Source of the DNA: CAYTBN01 sp964436045
GTDB lineage: Bacteria; Myxococcota_A; UBA796; UBA9615; CAYRNR01
Direction of reading: 5' to 3'
NCBI GenBank assembly: GCA_964436045.1
Contig: CAYTBN010000017.1
Coordinates: forward strand, 1-64,000
Length of the DNA stretch: 64,000 nt
Shown: positions 54,845-63,903 of the stretch, one piece after another
How the letters are laid out: every line of letters starts with the position of its first letter
Position numbering within the stretch: the first letter of the stretch is position 1
Notes under the pieces: model-generated
Databases searched by the model: none
What the model saw: the letters and a program-made list of their open reading frames with translations, nothing else
What the model was told of the DNA's origin: nothing
Position numbers and translations under genes: made by a program

Positions 54845-57451
54845 TTGGTGGCTGAGGCTGGGGCCGAGGCCGAGGCCGAGACCGAGGCCGAGACCGAGAC
54901 CGAGACCGAGACCCTCCACGCACCCACCATCATCCCACCCCGCCTCGAGGAGGCCGTCATCCTCCCCTACCCCCCCGACGCCCCCCGCGGCGAGGGCAGC
55001 GTCGAGGTGGTCATCCGGCTGGCCATCGACGGGCTGGGGGCGTTCGTCGCCGCGGAGGTCCAGCAGGGGGCGGGCGAACCCTTCGACAGCTTCGCGCTGT
55101 CGGCGGCGCGGCACCTGCGGTTCGCGCCAGCCACGGCCGACGGTGTACCAACCGGCGTGACCGTGGAGCTGCCGATCCGGTTCGTGCTGCCCCCGGCGGA
55201 GGAACCGGCGGCGCCCGGCGGTGTGCTGGTGGGCAAGGTGCGCGAGGCGGGGAGCCGGCGCGTGGTGACCGACGTGCTGATGACCATGGCCCCCGCGGCC
55301 GGGGGGGCGGGTCCGGATCAGGCCATCGAGACCCGCCCGGACCGCCAGGGTGGATTCCGATTCCTCGACGTGCCGCCCGGGCTGTGGAAGGTGACCATCT
55401 CGGGCCACGGGATCCAGACCGCGACCTTCAGCGAGGAGATCGAAGCCGACCTGCTGCGGCAGGTGGTCTACAGGGTGGCGCCGTCCGAGACCGGGACCCG
55501 CACGGTGGTCCGGGTCCGGCGGGCTCCGGCGGCGGCTGCGGAGCGGGTCGTCGAGGGGGAGTGGATCCGGGAGGCGGCGGGCTCCTCCGGCGGCTTCCTG
55601 CGGGTGCTGGAGAGCGAGGCCGCGGTGGCGCCCACACCGGTGTTGCCCAGCGGCCTGTTGCCCGGCGCGCCCCTGATCCGCGGCGCCGAGGGCGCGGACA
55701 GCGCGGTGCGGGTGGACGGCATCGAGACCCCCCTGCTGTACCACTTCGGCCTGCTGACCACCGTGGTCAACGGCGACCTCATCGACCACGTCCGGCTGAC
55801 CCCGGGCGGCGCGGGCGCGGACCACGGCGACCACATCGGTGGCGTGGTCGACGTGGGTCTACGGCCCCCCCGCAGCGACCGCTTCGGCGGGGTGCTCGAC
55901 ATCAGCCCGGTGGATGCGGCCTTCATGCTCGAGACCCCCATCGGCAAACACGTCGGGGTGTACGCCGCTGTCCGGCGCAGCTACGTCGACCTCTACCTGG
56001 GCAAGTTGTTGCCAGAGGACCTGCCGGCCGAGGTCACGGCGATGCCCGTGTACACCGATCTGGCTGCGATGGTGAACCTGGATCCGGGGAAGGGTCACCG
56101 GGTCGCGGTGTCGCTGATCACCAGCTCGGACAAGATGGAGATGTCCCAGGTCAACACAGCGGGCACCACGCCCCTGGCCGCCCTGTCTGCCGGCTTCACC
56201 CTGGTCCACGGCTTCTGGCGCTCCCCCCCCGGCCGGCGCTGGGAGGGGCGGGTCTCGGTGGCCTACGAGCAGGTCAAGAGCAGCTATCACGCCTTCCCGG
56301 ACCTCTACCTGGACACCCAGGAGAAGCGGATCATCGGTGCAGGCCAGGTGGGCGTCCGGCTGGCGCCCACGGCCCGCCTGCAGCTGGGGATCCAGGTGCG
56401 CCAGCGCACGCTGATCTTCGGCGAGAACTTCTTCTCCCTCCCCCGGGAGGACGAACCGGGCCTGATCAACCCCTACGCCACCTCGGCCGACGAGTCCTAT
56501 CTCGAGGCGCCGATGAACGAGGTGGGGATCTACGCCCAGGCGCCGCTGACCCCGGCCAAGGGCGTGCGGCTGGTCCCGGGTGTGCGGGTGGACCGCTGGA
56601 GCGAAGCGCCGCGATGGACCGCCGACCCTCGGCTGGCGGCGCGCGTCGACCTGGACAGCCGATGGAGGCTCCGCGCCGCCGCGGGGGTCTACCACCAGGT
56701 CCCCTCGATGGAGGACCTGGTCCAGGCCGGGGTCGGCTCGCTCCTGCTGCCCGAGGCCGCGTTCCAGGCCACGGGCGGGGCGTCGGTGCGGCCCATCCCG
56801 GCGCTGGAGCTGGGGCTGGACCTCTTCGTCACTTCCCAGTGGAACCTGGTGGTCGCCGACGCCAGCCTCTACGAACAGGCGATGTTCGACTCGCTGGCCG
56901 GCGGCGACGCTGGCGACGACCAGCCGCTGAGCAACTCGGGCGTCGGTCGGGTCGGCGGGGTCGAGATCAGCGTCCGCTGGCATCCGCTGGGGCGGATCGA
57001 CGTGCTGGCGGCCTACGCCCTCTCCCGCTCCGAGCGGCTGGACCACGGCGACGAGGCCTGGCGGGTGTTCCAGTACGACCGCCCGCACCAGTTGACCCTG
57101 GCCGGTCAGATCAAGGCGCCCCACGACTGGAACTTCGGGCTCCGCTTCCGCCTGGCCAGCGGCGCCCCGGACACACCGGTCAGCGAGGTGATCTACCTGG
57201 CCGACCTGGGGGGCTACGTACCCCGCTGGGGCCTGCCCTACTCCCAGCGGCTGCGGCCCTTCCACCAGCTGGACTGGCGGGTCGGCAAGACCTTCCGGCT
57301 GCCGGCCTTCGTGCTGATGGTCTATCTGGACGTGGAGAACACCTACTTTGCCCGCCGCGACGACGTGGTGATCTACAACCGCGACTTCTCCGAGCGCCTC
57401 AGCGTCGCGATGGTGCCCTTGTTCCGGCTGGGCCTGAGAGCGGAGTTCTGA
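54845..57451 (+). CDS. TonB-dependent outer-membrane receptor with N-terminal TonB_C-like domain
   Basis: An 868-residue outer-membrane receptor. The N-terminus is acidic (Glu/Thr/Ala hexanucleotide repeat), then a TonB C-terminal-like module (about 50-115, 'FAPATADGVPTGVTVELPIR'), a carboxypeptidase-regulatory-like Ig domain ('GGFRFLDVPPGLWKVTISGH'), a plug ('PLIRGAEGADSAVRVDGIET'), and a C-terminal barrel ending 'LFRLGLRAEF' with terminal Phe. It should import a ligand using TonB energy. The start is unresolved: TTG 54845 has no ribosome site, and CTG 54830 follows GAGGAG, but neither gives a full signal peptide, so a base error near the start is possible. It lies in the operon from 52097; the next gene begins right after its stop. 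Confidence 0.83.
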   Translation: MVAEAGAEAEAETEAETETETETLHAPTIIPPRLEEAVILPYPPDAPRGEGSVEVVIRLAIDGLGAFVAAEVQQGAGEPFDSFALSAARHLRFAPATADGVPTGVTVELPIRFVLPPAEEPAAPGGVLVGKVREAGSRRVVTDVLMTMAPAAGGAGPDQAIETRPDRQGGFRFLDVPPGLWKVTISGHGIQTATFSEEIEADLLRQVVYRVAPSETGTRTVVRVRRAPAAAAERVVEGEWIREAAGSSGGFLRVLESEAAVAPTPVLPSGLLPGAPLIRGAEGADSAVRVDGIETPLLYHFGLLTTVVNGDLIDHVRLTPGGAGADHGDHIGGVVDVGLRPPRSDRFGGVLDISPVDAAFMLETPIGKHVGVYAAVRRSYVDLYLGKLLPEDLPAEVTAMPVYTDLAAMVNLDPGKGHRVAVSLITSSDKMEMSQVNTAGTTPLAALSAGFTLVHGFWRSPPGRRWEGRVSVAYEQVKSSYHAFPDLYLDTQEKRIIGAGQVGVRLAPTARLQLGIQVRQRTLIFGENFFSLPREDEPGLINPYATSADESYLEAPMNEVGIYAQAPLTPAKGVRLVPGVRVDRWSEAPRWTADPRLAARVDLDSRWRLRAAAGVYHQVPSMEDLVQAGVGSLLLPEAAFQATGGASVRPIPALELGLDLFVTSQWNLVVADASLYEQAMFDSLAGGDAGDDQPLSNSGVGRVGGVEISVRWHPLGRIDVLAAYALSRSERLDHGDEAWRVFQYDRPHQLTLAGQIKAPHDWNFGLRFRLASGAPDTPVSEVIYLADLGGYVPRWGLPYSQRLRPFHQLDWRVGKTFRLPAFVLMVYLDVENTYFARRDDVVIYNRDFSERLSVAMVPLFRLGLRAEF
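54854..54912 (+). repeat. GAGRCC hexanucleotide repeat
   Basis: About nine units of GAGGCC/GAGACC encode Glu-Ala/Glu-Thr at the N-terminus of the TonB receptor. Slippage would change length in frame. Confidence 0.7.
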
Positions 57452-58345
57452 ATGCGCACCGCGTACCCGGCGATGGGTGTGGCGCTGGCGGCGCTGGCGG
57501 CGGCCGGTGGTCTGGGTGGTTGCAGCACGGCCTTCAGCGGGACCTTCATGGTCGACGAGTTGACGATCCTGGCGGTGCGCACCCAGCCCGCCGAGATCGT
57601 CTACGACCTGGACCTGCTCCGCCAGGACTGGCTGGAGGAGATCCCGGTACCGACGCAGATGTACGTCGGCGCACTGGCTGCCAACCCCGAGAGCATGGGC
57701 GGGCGGAACGCCATCGAGCGTTACCAGTGGACCCTGGGCGATCCGCCGCTGGAGGGAACCCCCACGCTGGTCAGCGACCGGCCGGAGCTGATGTTGCAGG
57801 GGGAATCGGTGGCGCCAGCACTGGAGATCTTCGGCGGTGAGGACGGTTCGCTGTCCCCCGCCGAGCTGGCCGAACTGCTGGAATCGGGGCCGCTGCGGAT
57901 CCCGCTGGTGGTCACGGCCATCGCCGGTCCCCAGAGCGCCACCGCAGTCAAGATGCTCACCATCCGCGGGACCGACGACGGTGTGGTGACGCCCAACGAG
58001 AACCCCACCGCCGAGGGGCTCGACATCGGCGACCTGAGCTGGAACGAGACCCAGCTGCTGAACTTGCAGGACGAACCGCTGGGACTCCCTGCGGACACAC
58101 TGCCCCGCGGCTCCCGCGTCGACTTCACCGTCAACCCCGAGGACGACACCAAGGACGGGGACGTGGTCTCGACCCTGTACACCACCGGCGGCAGCATCAT
58201 GTGGAGCAGCGAGAGCATGCGCACCTGGTGGCTGGACGTCCCCGACGACGACTACCCCTTCGAGAGTTTCGAGGTGTTCGTGATCCTCCGTGACCTGGAG
58301 GGCGCCCAATCCTGGCTCACCGTGGTGCCGGAGTTCGCGCCATGA
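57452..58345 (+). CDS. Lipoprotein of unknown function
   Basis: A 297-residue lipoprotein with lipobox 'GGLGGC' (Cys24). I recognise no domain. The protein is beta-rich with 'MLTIRGTDDGVVTPNENPTA' in the middle, and resembles conserved periplasmic companions of TonB receptors only by position. The ATG directly follows the receptor stop, and its own stop overlaps the next ATG (58342), so the three genes are coupled. Confidence 0.75.
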   Translation: MRTAYPAMGVALAALAAAGGLGGCSTAFSGTFMVDELTILAVRTQPAEIVYDLDLLRQDWLEEIPVPTQMYVGALAANPESMGGRNAIERYQWTLGDPPLEGTPTLVSDRPELMLQGESVAPALEIFGGEDGSLSPAELAELLESGPLRIPLVVTAIAGPQSATAVKMLTIRGTDDGVVTPNENPTAEGLDIGDLSWNETQLLNLQDEPLGLPADTLPRGSRVDFTVNPEDDTKDGDVVSTLYTTGGSIMWSSESMRTWWLDVPDDDYPFESFEVFVILRDLEGAQSWLTVVPEFAP

Positions 58346-61215
58346 GCGGCACGTGGGCGACGCGGGTCGGGTTGGTGTTGGCCGCGCTGGCCGGGGCGGC
58401 GTGGGTGGTCTCGGCCGCGGCCACCCCGGTCGAGCTCCCGCCGTCGGCGACCTTCCTCGGTGAGTCCGACTTCGACGATGCGGGCTACTCGGTGGCCGGG
58501 ATCGGTGACGTGGACGGCGACGGCCTCGACGACGTGGCCATCGCCGCGCCGGACAGCGACATCGTCGCGGTCAACGCCGGTCAGGTCTACGTCATGCTGG
58601 GCCGCGCCGCGGACTGGCAGCTGGACGTGAGCCTGGGCGCGGCCGACGGTTCCTTCGTGGGCGAGTACAGCAACGACAACGCCGGCTACGCGGTCGCGGG
58701 AGCGGGCGACGCGGACGGCGATGGCCTCGACGACCTGCTGATCGGCGCGCATAAGAACGACGACGGCGGCGGCAACGCCGGCAAGATCTACCTGGTGTTC
58801 GGCGACGCCGCCGGCTGGCCGATGCAGACCTCGCTGTCCACGGCCCAGGCCTCGTTCCTCGGCGAGGCCGTCGACGACCGGGCCGGCTATTCGGTCGCCG
58901 GGGCAGGCGATCTGGACGGCGATGGCTTCGACGACCTGCTGATGGGTGCGTACAAGAGCAACGACGGGGTTTACCACGGCGGCGAGGTGTACGTAATCTT
59001 TGGCGCGGCCGGAGGCTGGACCCCCGGATTCGACCTGGGCAACGCGACCGCCTCGTTCACCGGCGAGATGGACAGCGACTTCGCCGGCAAGGCGGTGGCG
59101 GGCGGCGGCGACGTCGACGGTGACGGCCTCGACGACCTGCTGGTGGGCGCGCCGAGCAACGACGAAGGCGGAGCGGCGGCGGGTATCGCCTACCTGGTGC
59201 TGGGCCGGGACACCGGCTGGGTCCCGGACAGCCCGCTGGCCGATGCCGACGCGCGCTTCTTGGGCGAGGCCTCCGGTGGGTATGCCGGCCAGGCGCTGAC
59301 CATCGCCGGCGACCTCGACGGCGACGGGTACGACGACATCGTGATCGGCGCCTACGGGCGGGACGACACCGGGGTCGACGCGGGCGAGGCCTACCTGCTG
59401 TTCGGCGGTCCGGGTCTGGCCGGGCTCGACATCGGGCTGGACCTGGCCGACGCCTCGTTCACCGGCGAGAACGCGGGCGACTTCGCCGGCTGGTCGGCAG
59501 CAGGAGCAGGCGACATGGACGGCGATGGCTTCGACGACCTGTTGATCGGGGCCCACAAGCGGGACGGCGCCGGGCTGGACGCCGGCGGGGCATACCTGCT
59601 GCTGGGGCGGCCCGGCGGCTGGGGGATGCGTACCTCCCTGTCCGCCGCGGGCGCGGTGGTGGTCGGCGAGGAGGCCTACAACTACCTGGGCCGCTCGGTG
59701 GTCGGAGCCGGGGACGTGAACGGAGATGGCCTCGACGACCTGGTGTTCGGCGCAGCGGGCAGCGATCAGTTCGACACCGACGCGGGCAAGGCCGGGCTGG
59801 TGTTCGGCGATCTCAACTCGGACCAGGACGGGGACGGGTACACGATCTGGGGCGGCGACTGCGACGACACCGACCCGTCCGTGCACCCGGACGCCGCGGA
59901 CGATCCCTGCGATGGATTGGACAGCGACTGCGACGGGTTCCTCGACGAGATCACCGACCTCGACGGGGACGGCTACAGCGCCTGCGACGGCGACTGCGAC
60001 GACCTGGACCCGTCCCTGAACCTGGCCGACGTGGACGCCGATGGGTTCTCGACCTGCGACGGGGAGTGCGACGACGGCGATCCCGACATCTATCCGGGGG
60101 CCGAGGACCTGTTCTGCGACGGGGTCGACAGCGCTTGTGACGGCGGTGACGACACCGAGGTCGACATGGATGGCGACGGCTTCGCGGTCTGCAGCGGCGA
60201 CTGCGACGAGGCCCACGCCGACACCTATCCGGGGGCCATCGAGCTGTGTGACGGGCGCGACAACAACTGCGACGGCGTCCTGCCCCCCCTCGAGACCGAC
60301 GACGACGCGGACGGCTGGACCGAGTGCAACGGGGACTGCGACGACACGATCCAGGTCGTCTTCCCCGGCGCCCTCGAGCTGTGCGACGGGCTGGACAACG
60401 ACTGCGACGGCGCGCTGGACGACAACGAGGTCGACGACGACGGCGACGGCTGGAGCGAGTGCGACGGCGACTGCGACGACGGCGATGCCACCCGCTACCC
60501 CGGCGCCCTCGACGTCTGCGAGGACGGGGTGGACACCGACTGCTCGGGTGACGTGTACCAGGAGATCGACGACGACCATGACGGCTGGGCCGAGTGCGCG
60601 GGCGACTGCAACGACTCCATCGCCGCGATCTACCCGGGCGCTCCCGAGGTCTGCAACGGCATCGACGACGACTGTACACCGCTGACCGACGAGCTGGCGG
60701 ACGTGGACGGCGACGGCCGTTCCCTGTGCGACGGGGATTGCGACGAGGGCGATCCCGGGGTCTACCCCGGCGCGCCGGAGGCCTGCGACGGCCGGGACAA
60801 CGACTGCGATGGCATCGTCGACGACGGCTTCGATTCCGACGGCGACGGCTATTCGTCGTGCACCGACAACGACTGCGATGACACGGATCCAGCGATCCGC
60901 CCCGGGGTGCCCGAGATCCCGTACGACGGCGTCGATCAGGATTGCGACGGCGAGGATCTGCTGGACGTGGACGGTGACGGGGTCAACGGCGGGGCGGCCG
61001 GTCCGGATTGTGACGACGCCCACGCCCTGATCTTCCCGGGCGCGGCGGAGATCTGCACGGACGGGGTCGACGGGGATTGTGACGGGGTCGCGGACGCCGA
61101 CGAGGTTGATTGCCGGCCGGCGGCCTGCAACTCGGCGGCGACATCCGCAGATCGGGCGCCCGGACTGACGCTCGCGGGCCTACTGCTGCTGCTGGCCTGG
61201 CGCCGCCGTTCCTGA
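58342..61215 (+). CDS. Secreted FG-GAP propeller / MopE-repeat protein, MYXO-CTERM-like
   Basis: A 957-residue secreted protein. After a signal helix ending near 'AAATPV', seven FG-GAP blades (about 30-490; 'SFLGEAVDDRAGYSVAGAGD', 'GDGLDDLLVGAPSNDEGG') should form a Ca2+-loaded propeller. Nine MopE repeats follow (about 495-920). The end is 'CRPAACNSAATS', a hydrophobic helix 'LTLAGLLLLLAW' and 'RRRS'. It lacks the lamin-tail domain and long acidic linker of its relatives at 32416 and 36225. It is the last gene of the plus-strand operon and is convergent with the oligopeptidase. Confidence 0.87.
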   Translation: MSGTWATRVGLVLAALAGAAWVVSAAATPVELPPSATFLGESDFDDAGYSVAGIGDVDGDGLDDVAIAAPDSDIVAVNAGQVYVMLGRAADWQLDVSLGAADGSFVGEYSNDNAGYAVAGAGDADGDGLDDLLIGAHKNDDGGGNAGKIYLVFGDAAGWPMQTSLSTAQASFLGEAVDDRAGYSVAGAGDLDGDGFDDLLMGAYKSNDGVYHGGEVYVIFGAAGGWTPGFDLGNATASFTGEMDSDFAGKAVAGGGDVDGDGLDDLLVGAPSNDEGGAAAGIAYLVLGRDTGWVPDSPLADADARFLGEASGGYAGQALTIAGDLDGDGYDDIVIGAYGRDDTGVDAGEAYLLFGGPGLAGLDIGLDLADASFTGENAGDFAGWSAAGAGDMDGDGFDDLLIGAHKRDGAGLDAGGAYLLLGRPGGWGMRTSLSAAGAVVVGEEAYNYLGRSVVGAGDVNGDGLDDLVFGAAGSDQFDTDAGKAGLVFGDLNSDQDGDGYTIWGGDCDDTDPSVHPDAADDPCDGLDSDCDGFLDEITDLDGDGYSACDGDCDDLDPSLNLADVDADGFSTCDGECDDGDPDIYPGAEDLFCDGVDSACDGGDDTEVDMDGDGFAVCSGDCDEAHADTYPGAIELCDGRDNNCDGVLPPLETDDDADGWTECNGDCDDTIQVVFPGALELCDGLDNDCDGALDDNEVDDDGDGWSECDGDCDDGDATRYPGALDVCEDGVDTDCSGDVYQEIDDDHDGWAECAGDCNDSIAAIYPGAPEVCNGIDDDCTPLTDELADVDGDGRSLCDGDCDEGDPGVYPGAPEACDGRDNDCDGIVDDGFDSDGDGYSSCTDNDCDDTDPAIRPGVPEIPYDGVDQDCDGEDLLDVDGDGVNGGAAGPDCDDAHALIFPGAAEICTDGVDGDCDGVADADEVDCRPAACNSAATSADRAPGLTLAGLLLLLAWRRRS

Positions 61216-61223
61216 TCGGCGGG

Positions 61224-63368
61224 CTACGGCGCGACGATCTCCATATCCAGGTTCTCGACCAGGAAAGCCCACATGTCCGCGTACTCGTCGATGATCTTGG
61301 CGGTGGGTAGGCCCGCGCCGTGACCGGCGTCGGTCTCGATGCGGATCAGGACCGGATCGTCGCCCGCATGGGCCTTCTGTAGCGCCGAGATGAACTTGAA
61401 GCTGTGGCCAGGGACCACCCGGTCGTCGGTGTCGGCGGTGGTGACCAGCGTCGCGGGGTAGTCCGTGCCCGGCGGCAGGTTGTGGTACGGCGAGTAGGCG
61501 TACAGCGCCTCGAACTCCTCAGGATCGTCAGCGCTGCCGTAGTCGTCCACCCAGTAGCGGCCCGCCGTGAACCGGTGGAAGCGCAGCATGTCCATCACCC
61601 CCACCGCGGGGATCGCCGCCGCGAACAGCTCCGGGCGCTGTCCCAGACAGGCGCCGACCAGCAACCCGCCGTTGCTGCCGCCGAAGATCGCCAGCCGCTC
61701 CGGACGGGTGTAGCCCAGCTCGATCAGCGCCTCGGCGGCGCCGATGAAGTCGTCGAACACGTTCTGCTTGTTCAGCTTGGTCCCGGCCTGGTGCCACTCC
61801 TCGCCATACTCGCCCCCACCCCGCAGGTTGGCCACCACGTAGATCCCGCCCAGCTGGACCCAGGCCAGCCGGGTGATGGAGAACCGCGGGGTCAGCGGGA
61901 TCGAGAAGCCGCCGTAGCCGTACAACAGGGTCGGGTGGCTGCCGTCCAGCTCGATCCCCTTGCGGTGGACCACGAACATCGGCACCTGGGTGCCGTCCTT
62001 GCTGTCGAAGAAGACCTGCTTGACCTCGTAGTCGTCGGGGTTCACGTCGACCTCGGAGCGGCGCCACAGCGTGGACTCGCCGGTCAGCAGGTCGTAGCGG
62101 TAGATGCTCGGCGGCGTCGCGAAGCTGGCGAAGGAGTAGAAGGTCTCGGTCTCGGTCCGCAGGCCGCCGAAGCCCGACCCGGTGCCGAGGCCCGGGAACT
62201 CCACGTCCCGCACCCAGTTGCCGGCGATGTCGAACATCCGCACGTGACTCACGGCATCCCGCAGGTAGGTCAGCACGAACATGTTGCCGGTCACGTGGGA
62301 GCCCTGGAGCGCCCACTCGGCCTCGGGGATCACCTCGCGCCAGTTCTCGACGGCCGGTTCGCGGATGTCGATGGCGATGATCCGCCCCAGCGGCGCGTCG
62401 CGGTCGGTCTGGAAATAGAACACCGGACCGTCGTTGGCCAGGAAGCTGTACTGGTGGTCGAAGTTGTCGATCAGCTCCACGGGCGCGGCGTAGGGCTCCA
62501 GCAGGTCACGGTAGACGATACGGTAACGATCGTCGGTGCCCTGGTAGACGTGGAGCACCAGGTAGCGACCGTCCTCGGTGACCTCGTCGATGAATCCCCA
62601 CTCCGGGTGGTCGGGCCGCTCGTAGACCAGGACGTCGTGCGACTGATCGGTGCCCACCCGATGGTAGTACACCTTCTGGTTCAGGTTCAGCGCCTGGAAC
62701 TCGGCGCCCTCCTCCACCGCGGGGAAGCGCGAGTAGAAGAAACCCCGGTTGTCCGCGGTCCACGCCGGGTAGGTCCACTTCGCCCAGTGCAGGGTCTCGG
62801 CAAACTGCTCACCGGTCTCCAGATCGTGCACGAACCACTCGCGCCAGTCCGAGCCCGCGGATGAACGGGCGTAGGCCATGTAACGGCCGTCCCAGCTGAA
62901 CGAGCGCCCGGACAGGGCGACGGTGCCGTCCTCGGACCAGCTGTTGGGATCGATGACCACCCGCGGCTCGCCGTTCAGGGTGTCGGCAACCATCAGCACG
63001 TTCTGATTCTGCAGCCCCGAGTTCCGGTAGAAGTAGTACTTGTCGCCGATCCGTACCGGCGCGGTGATCTTCTCGTAGTTCCACAGCTCCTCGAGGTGAT
63101 CGCGGATCACCCGGCGCTCCGGAATGGCCTTGAGATACTTGAAGGTGACCTTGTTCTGCGCCGCCACCCAGGCCGCCACCTCCCTGGACTCCCGCACGTC
63201 GTCCTCGAGCCAGCGGTAGGGATCGGCCACCACCGTGCCGTGGTAGTCGTCCTGCTGATCGACCGTCGCGGTGTCGGGGTAACGCAGCTTGCCCTTGGCG
63301 ACGGCCACCACGGGCAGGGCCAGCGCCAGTGCCAATACGATCCATCCTCGTCCAGCGTTCGTCGTCAT
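61224..63368 (-). CDS. Secreted prolyl oligopeptidase family serine peptidase (S9)
   Basis: A 714-residue peptidase with a signal peptide (residues 1-24). The N-terminal seven-bladed propeller starts at 'DPYRWLEDD', typical of S9A. The C-terminal hydrolase has 'LLYGYGGFSIPLTP', 'LRGGGEYGEEWHQAG', catalytic Ser565 in 'FGGSNGGLLVG', Asp in 'DTDDRVVPGHSFK' and His in 'DAGHGAG'. It cleaves short peptides after Pro or similar residues, probably in the periplasm or outside the cell. Length fits the family. The ATG at 63368 lies just downstream of a decarboxylase fragment. Confidence 0.92.
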   Translation of the reverse strand: MTTNAGRGWIVLALALALPVVAVAKGKLRYPDTATVDQQDDYHGTVVADPYRWLEDDVRESREVAAWVAAQNKVTFKYLKAIPERRVIRDHLEELWNYEKITAPVRIGDKYYFYRNSGLQNQNVLMVADTLNGEPRVVIDPNSWSEDGTVALSGRSFSWDGRYMAYARSSAGSDWREWFVHDLETGEQFAETLHWAKWTYPAWTADNRGFFYSRFPAVEEGAEFQALNLNQKVYYHRVGTDQSHDVLVYERPDHPEWGFIDEVTEDGRYLVLHVYQGTDDRYRIVYRDLLEPYAAPVELIDNFDHQYSFLANDGPVFYFQTDRDAPLGRIIAIDIREPAVENWREVIPEAEWALQGSHVTGNMFVLTYLRDAVSHVRMFDIAGNWVRDVEFPGLGTGSGFGGLRTETETFYSFASFATPPSIYRYDLLTGESTLWRRSEVDVNPDDYEVKQVFFDSKDGTQVPMFVVHRKGIELDGSHPTLLYGYGGFSIPLTPRFSITRLAWVQLGGIYVVANLRGGGEYGEEWHQAGTKLNKQNVFDDFIGAAEALIELGYTRPERLAIFGGSNGGLLVGACLGQRPELFAAAIPAVGVMDMLRFHRFTAGRYWVDDYGSADDPEEFEALYAYSPYHNLPPGTDYPATLVTTADTDDRVVPGHSFKFISALQKAHAGDDPVLIRIETDAGHGAGLPTAKIIDEYADMWAFLVENLDMEIVAP

Positions 63369-63374
63369 TCGATC

Positions 63375-63506
63375 TCAACCTTCCGCGGCGGCGCACAGCG
63401 TTTCCCAGGCCGCGCGCACGTGACTCTCTTCGGTGTGTGTCTGCCCGACCACCATGCGCAGAACGAGCGCGTCGTCAAGTCGGGTGTGGGTCGAGGGTTC
63501 GCTGCC
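63375..63506 (-). pseudogene. PLP-dependent decarboxylase, C-terminal fragment
   Basis: The minus frame ending TGA at 63375 encodes 'THTRLDDALVLRMVVGQ' and 'THTEESHVRAAWETLC', the conserved end of group II (aromatic-L-amino-acid/tyrosine-type) decarboxylases. Only about 40 residues are present; the catalytic region and its lysine are absent. Upstream the frame runs into the DUF5989-type gene, so the rest was deleted or replaced. The frame is too short to be a functional gene. Confidence 0.6.
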
Positions 63507-63513
63507 TGGGCGG

Positions 63514-63657
63514 CTAGAACACCGAATAGACGAACGGCAGGACCGCCTTGGACTCGGTCAGGATCACCAGGACGACCAACAGGACCAGGATCAGTGCGAT
63601 GGGGGTGATCCACCACACCTTCTCTTCCTTGATGAACAGCCAGAATTCCTTGAGCAT
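63514..63657 (-). CDS. DUF5989-type small membrane protein
   Basis: A 47-residue protein, MLKEFWLFIKEEKVWWITPI then one transmembrane helix and 'ESKAVLPFVYSVF'. This matches the DUF5989 pattern (short 'FLKEFWxFLxxxKKWWLxPI' start, hydrophobic core, 'PFIYxxF' end), often found next to SxtJ-like membrane protein or carbamoyltransferase genes. Neither is seen here. It looks intact, with ATG 63657 and TAG 63514, between two gene fragments. Confidence 0.75.
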   Translation of the reverse strand: MLKEFWLFIKEEKVWWITPIALILVLLVVLVILTESKAVLPFVYSVF

Positions 63658-63726
63658 CACGTCCCGCCGACTTTTCTTGCTACAGAAACAGTGCCGGACC
63701 CCGAGGGCCCGTTCCTCGGACTCACT

Positions 63727-63897
63727 ATGCGATCCGGTCCGGAGGGTGTCAAGGCGGCGAGCTGACCCCCGGCTGCCAGGGGTGTGTGGCGCGCGGGCTG
63801 GCGACCATTCGCTCGTCGAGCAAATGTAACCTGGACTGCAATTTTTGCTACTACGGCGATACCGAGAAGACCATCCGCCCGCTCGGGGACGATCACT
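63727..63897 (+). pseudogene. Radical SAM protein, N-terminal fragment
   Basis: From the frame through 63759 the peptide reads 'ELTPGCQGCVARGLATIR' and then 'SSSKCNLDCNFCYYG', an N-terminal Cys pair plus the CxxxCxxC [4Fe-4S] motif of radical SAM enzymes. An ATG at 63727 is one frame off; adding one base near 63756 would join them ('VKAGELTPG'). After about 63890 the family resemblance stops and the opposite strand codes. So this is a truncated, probably dead gene start. Confidence 0.55.
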
Positions 63898-63903
63898 TCA
63901 CGG

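Noticed and set aside
63760..63765. TGA in the radical SAM fragment as a selenocysteine codon
   Set aside because: The frame after this TGA has no family resemblance; the motif-bearing frame is a different one, so a frame break explains it better.
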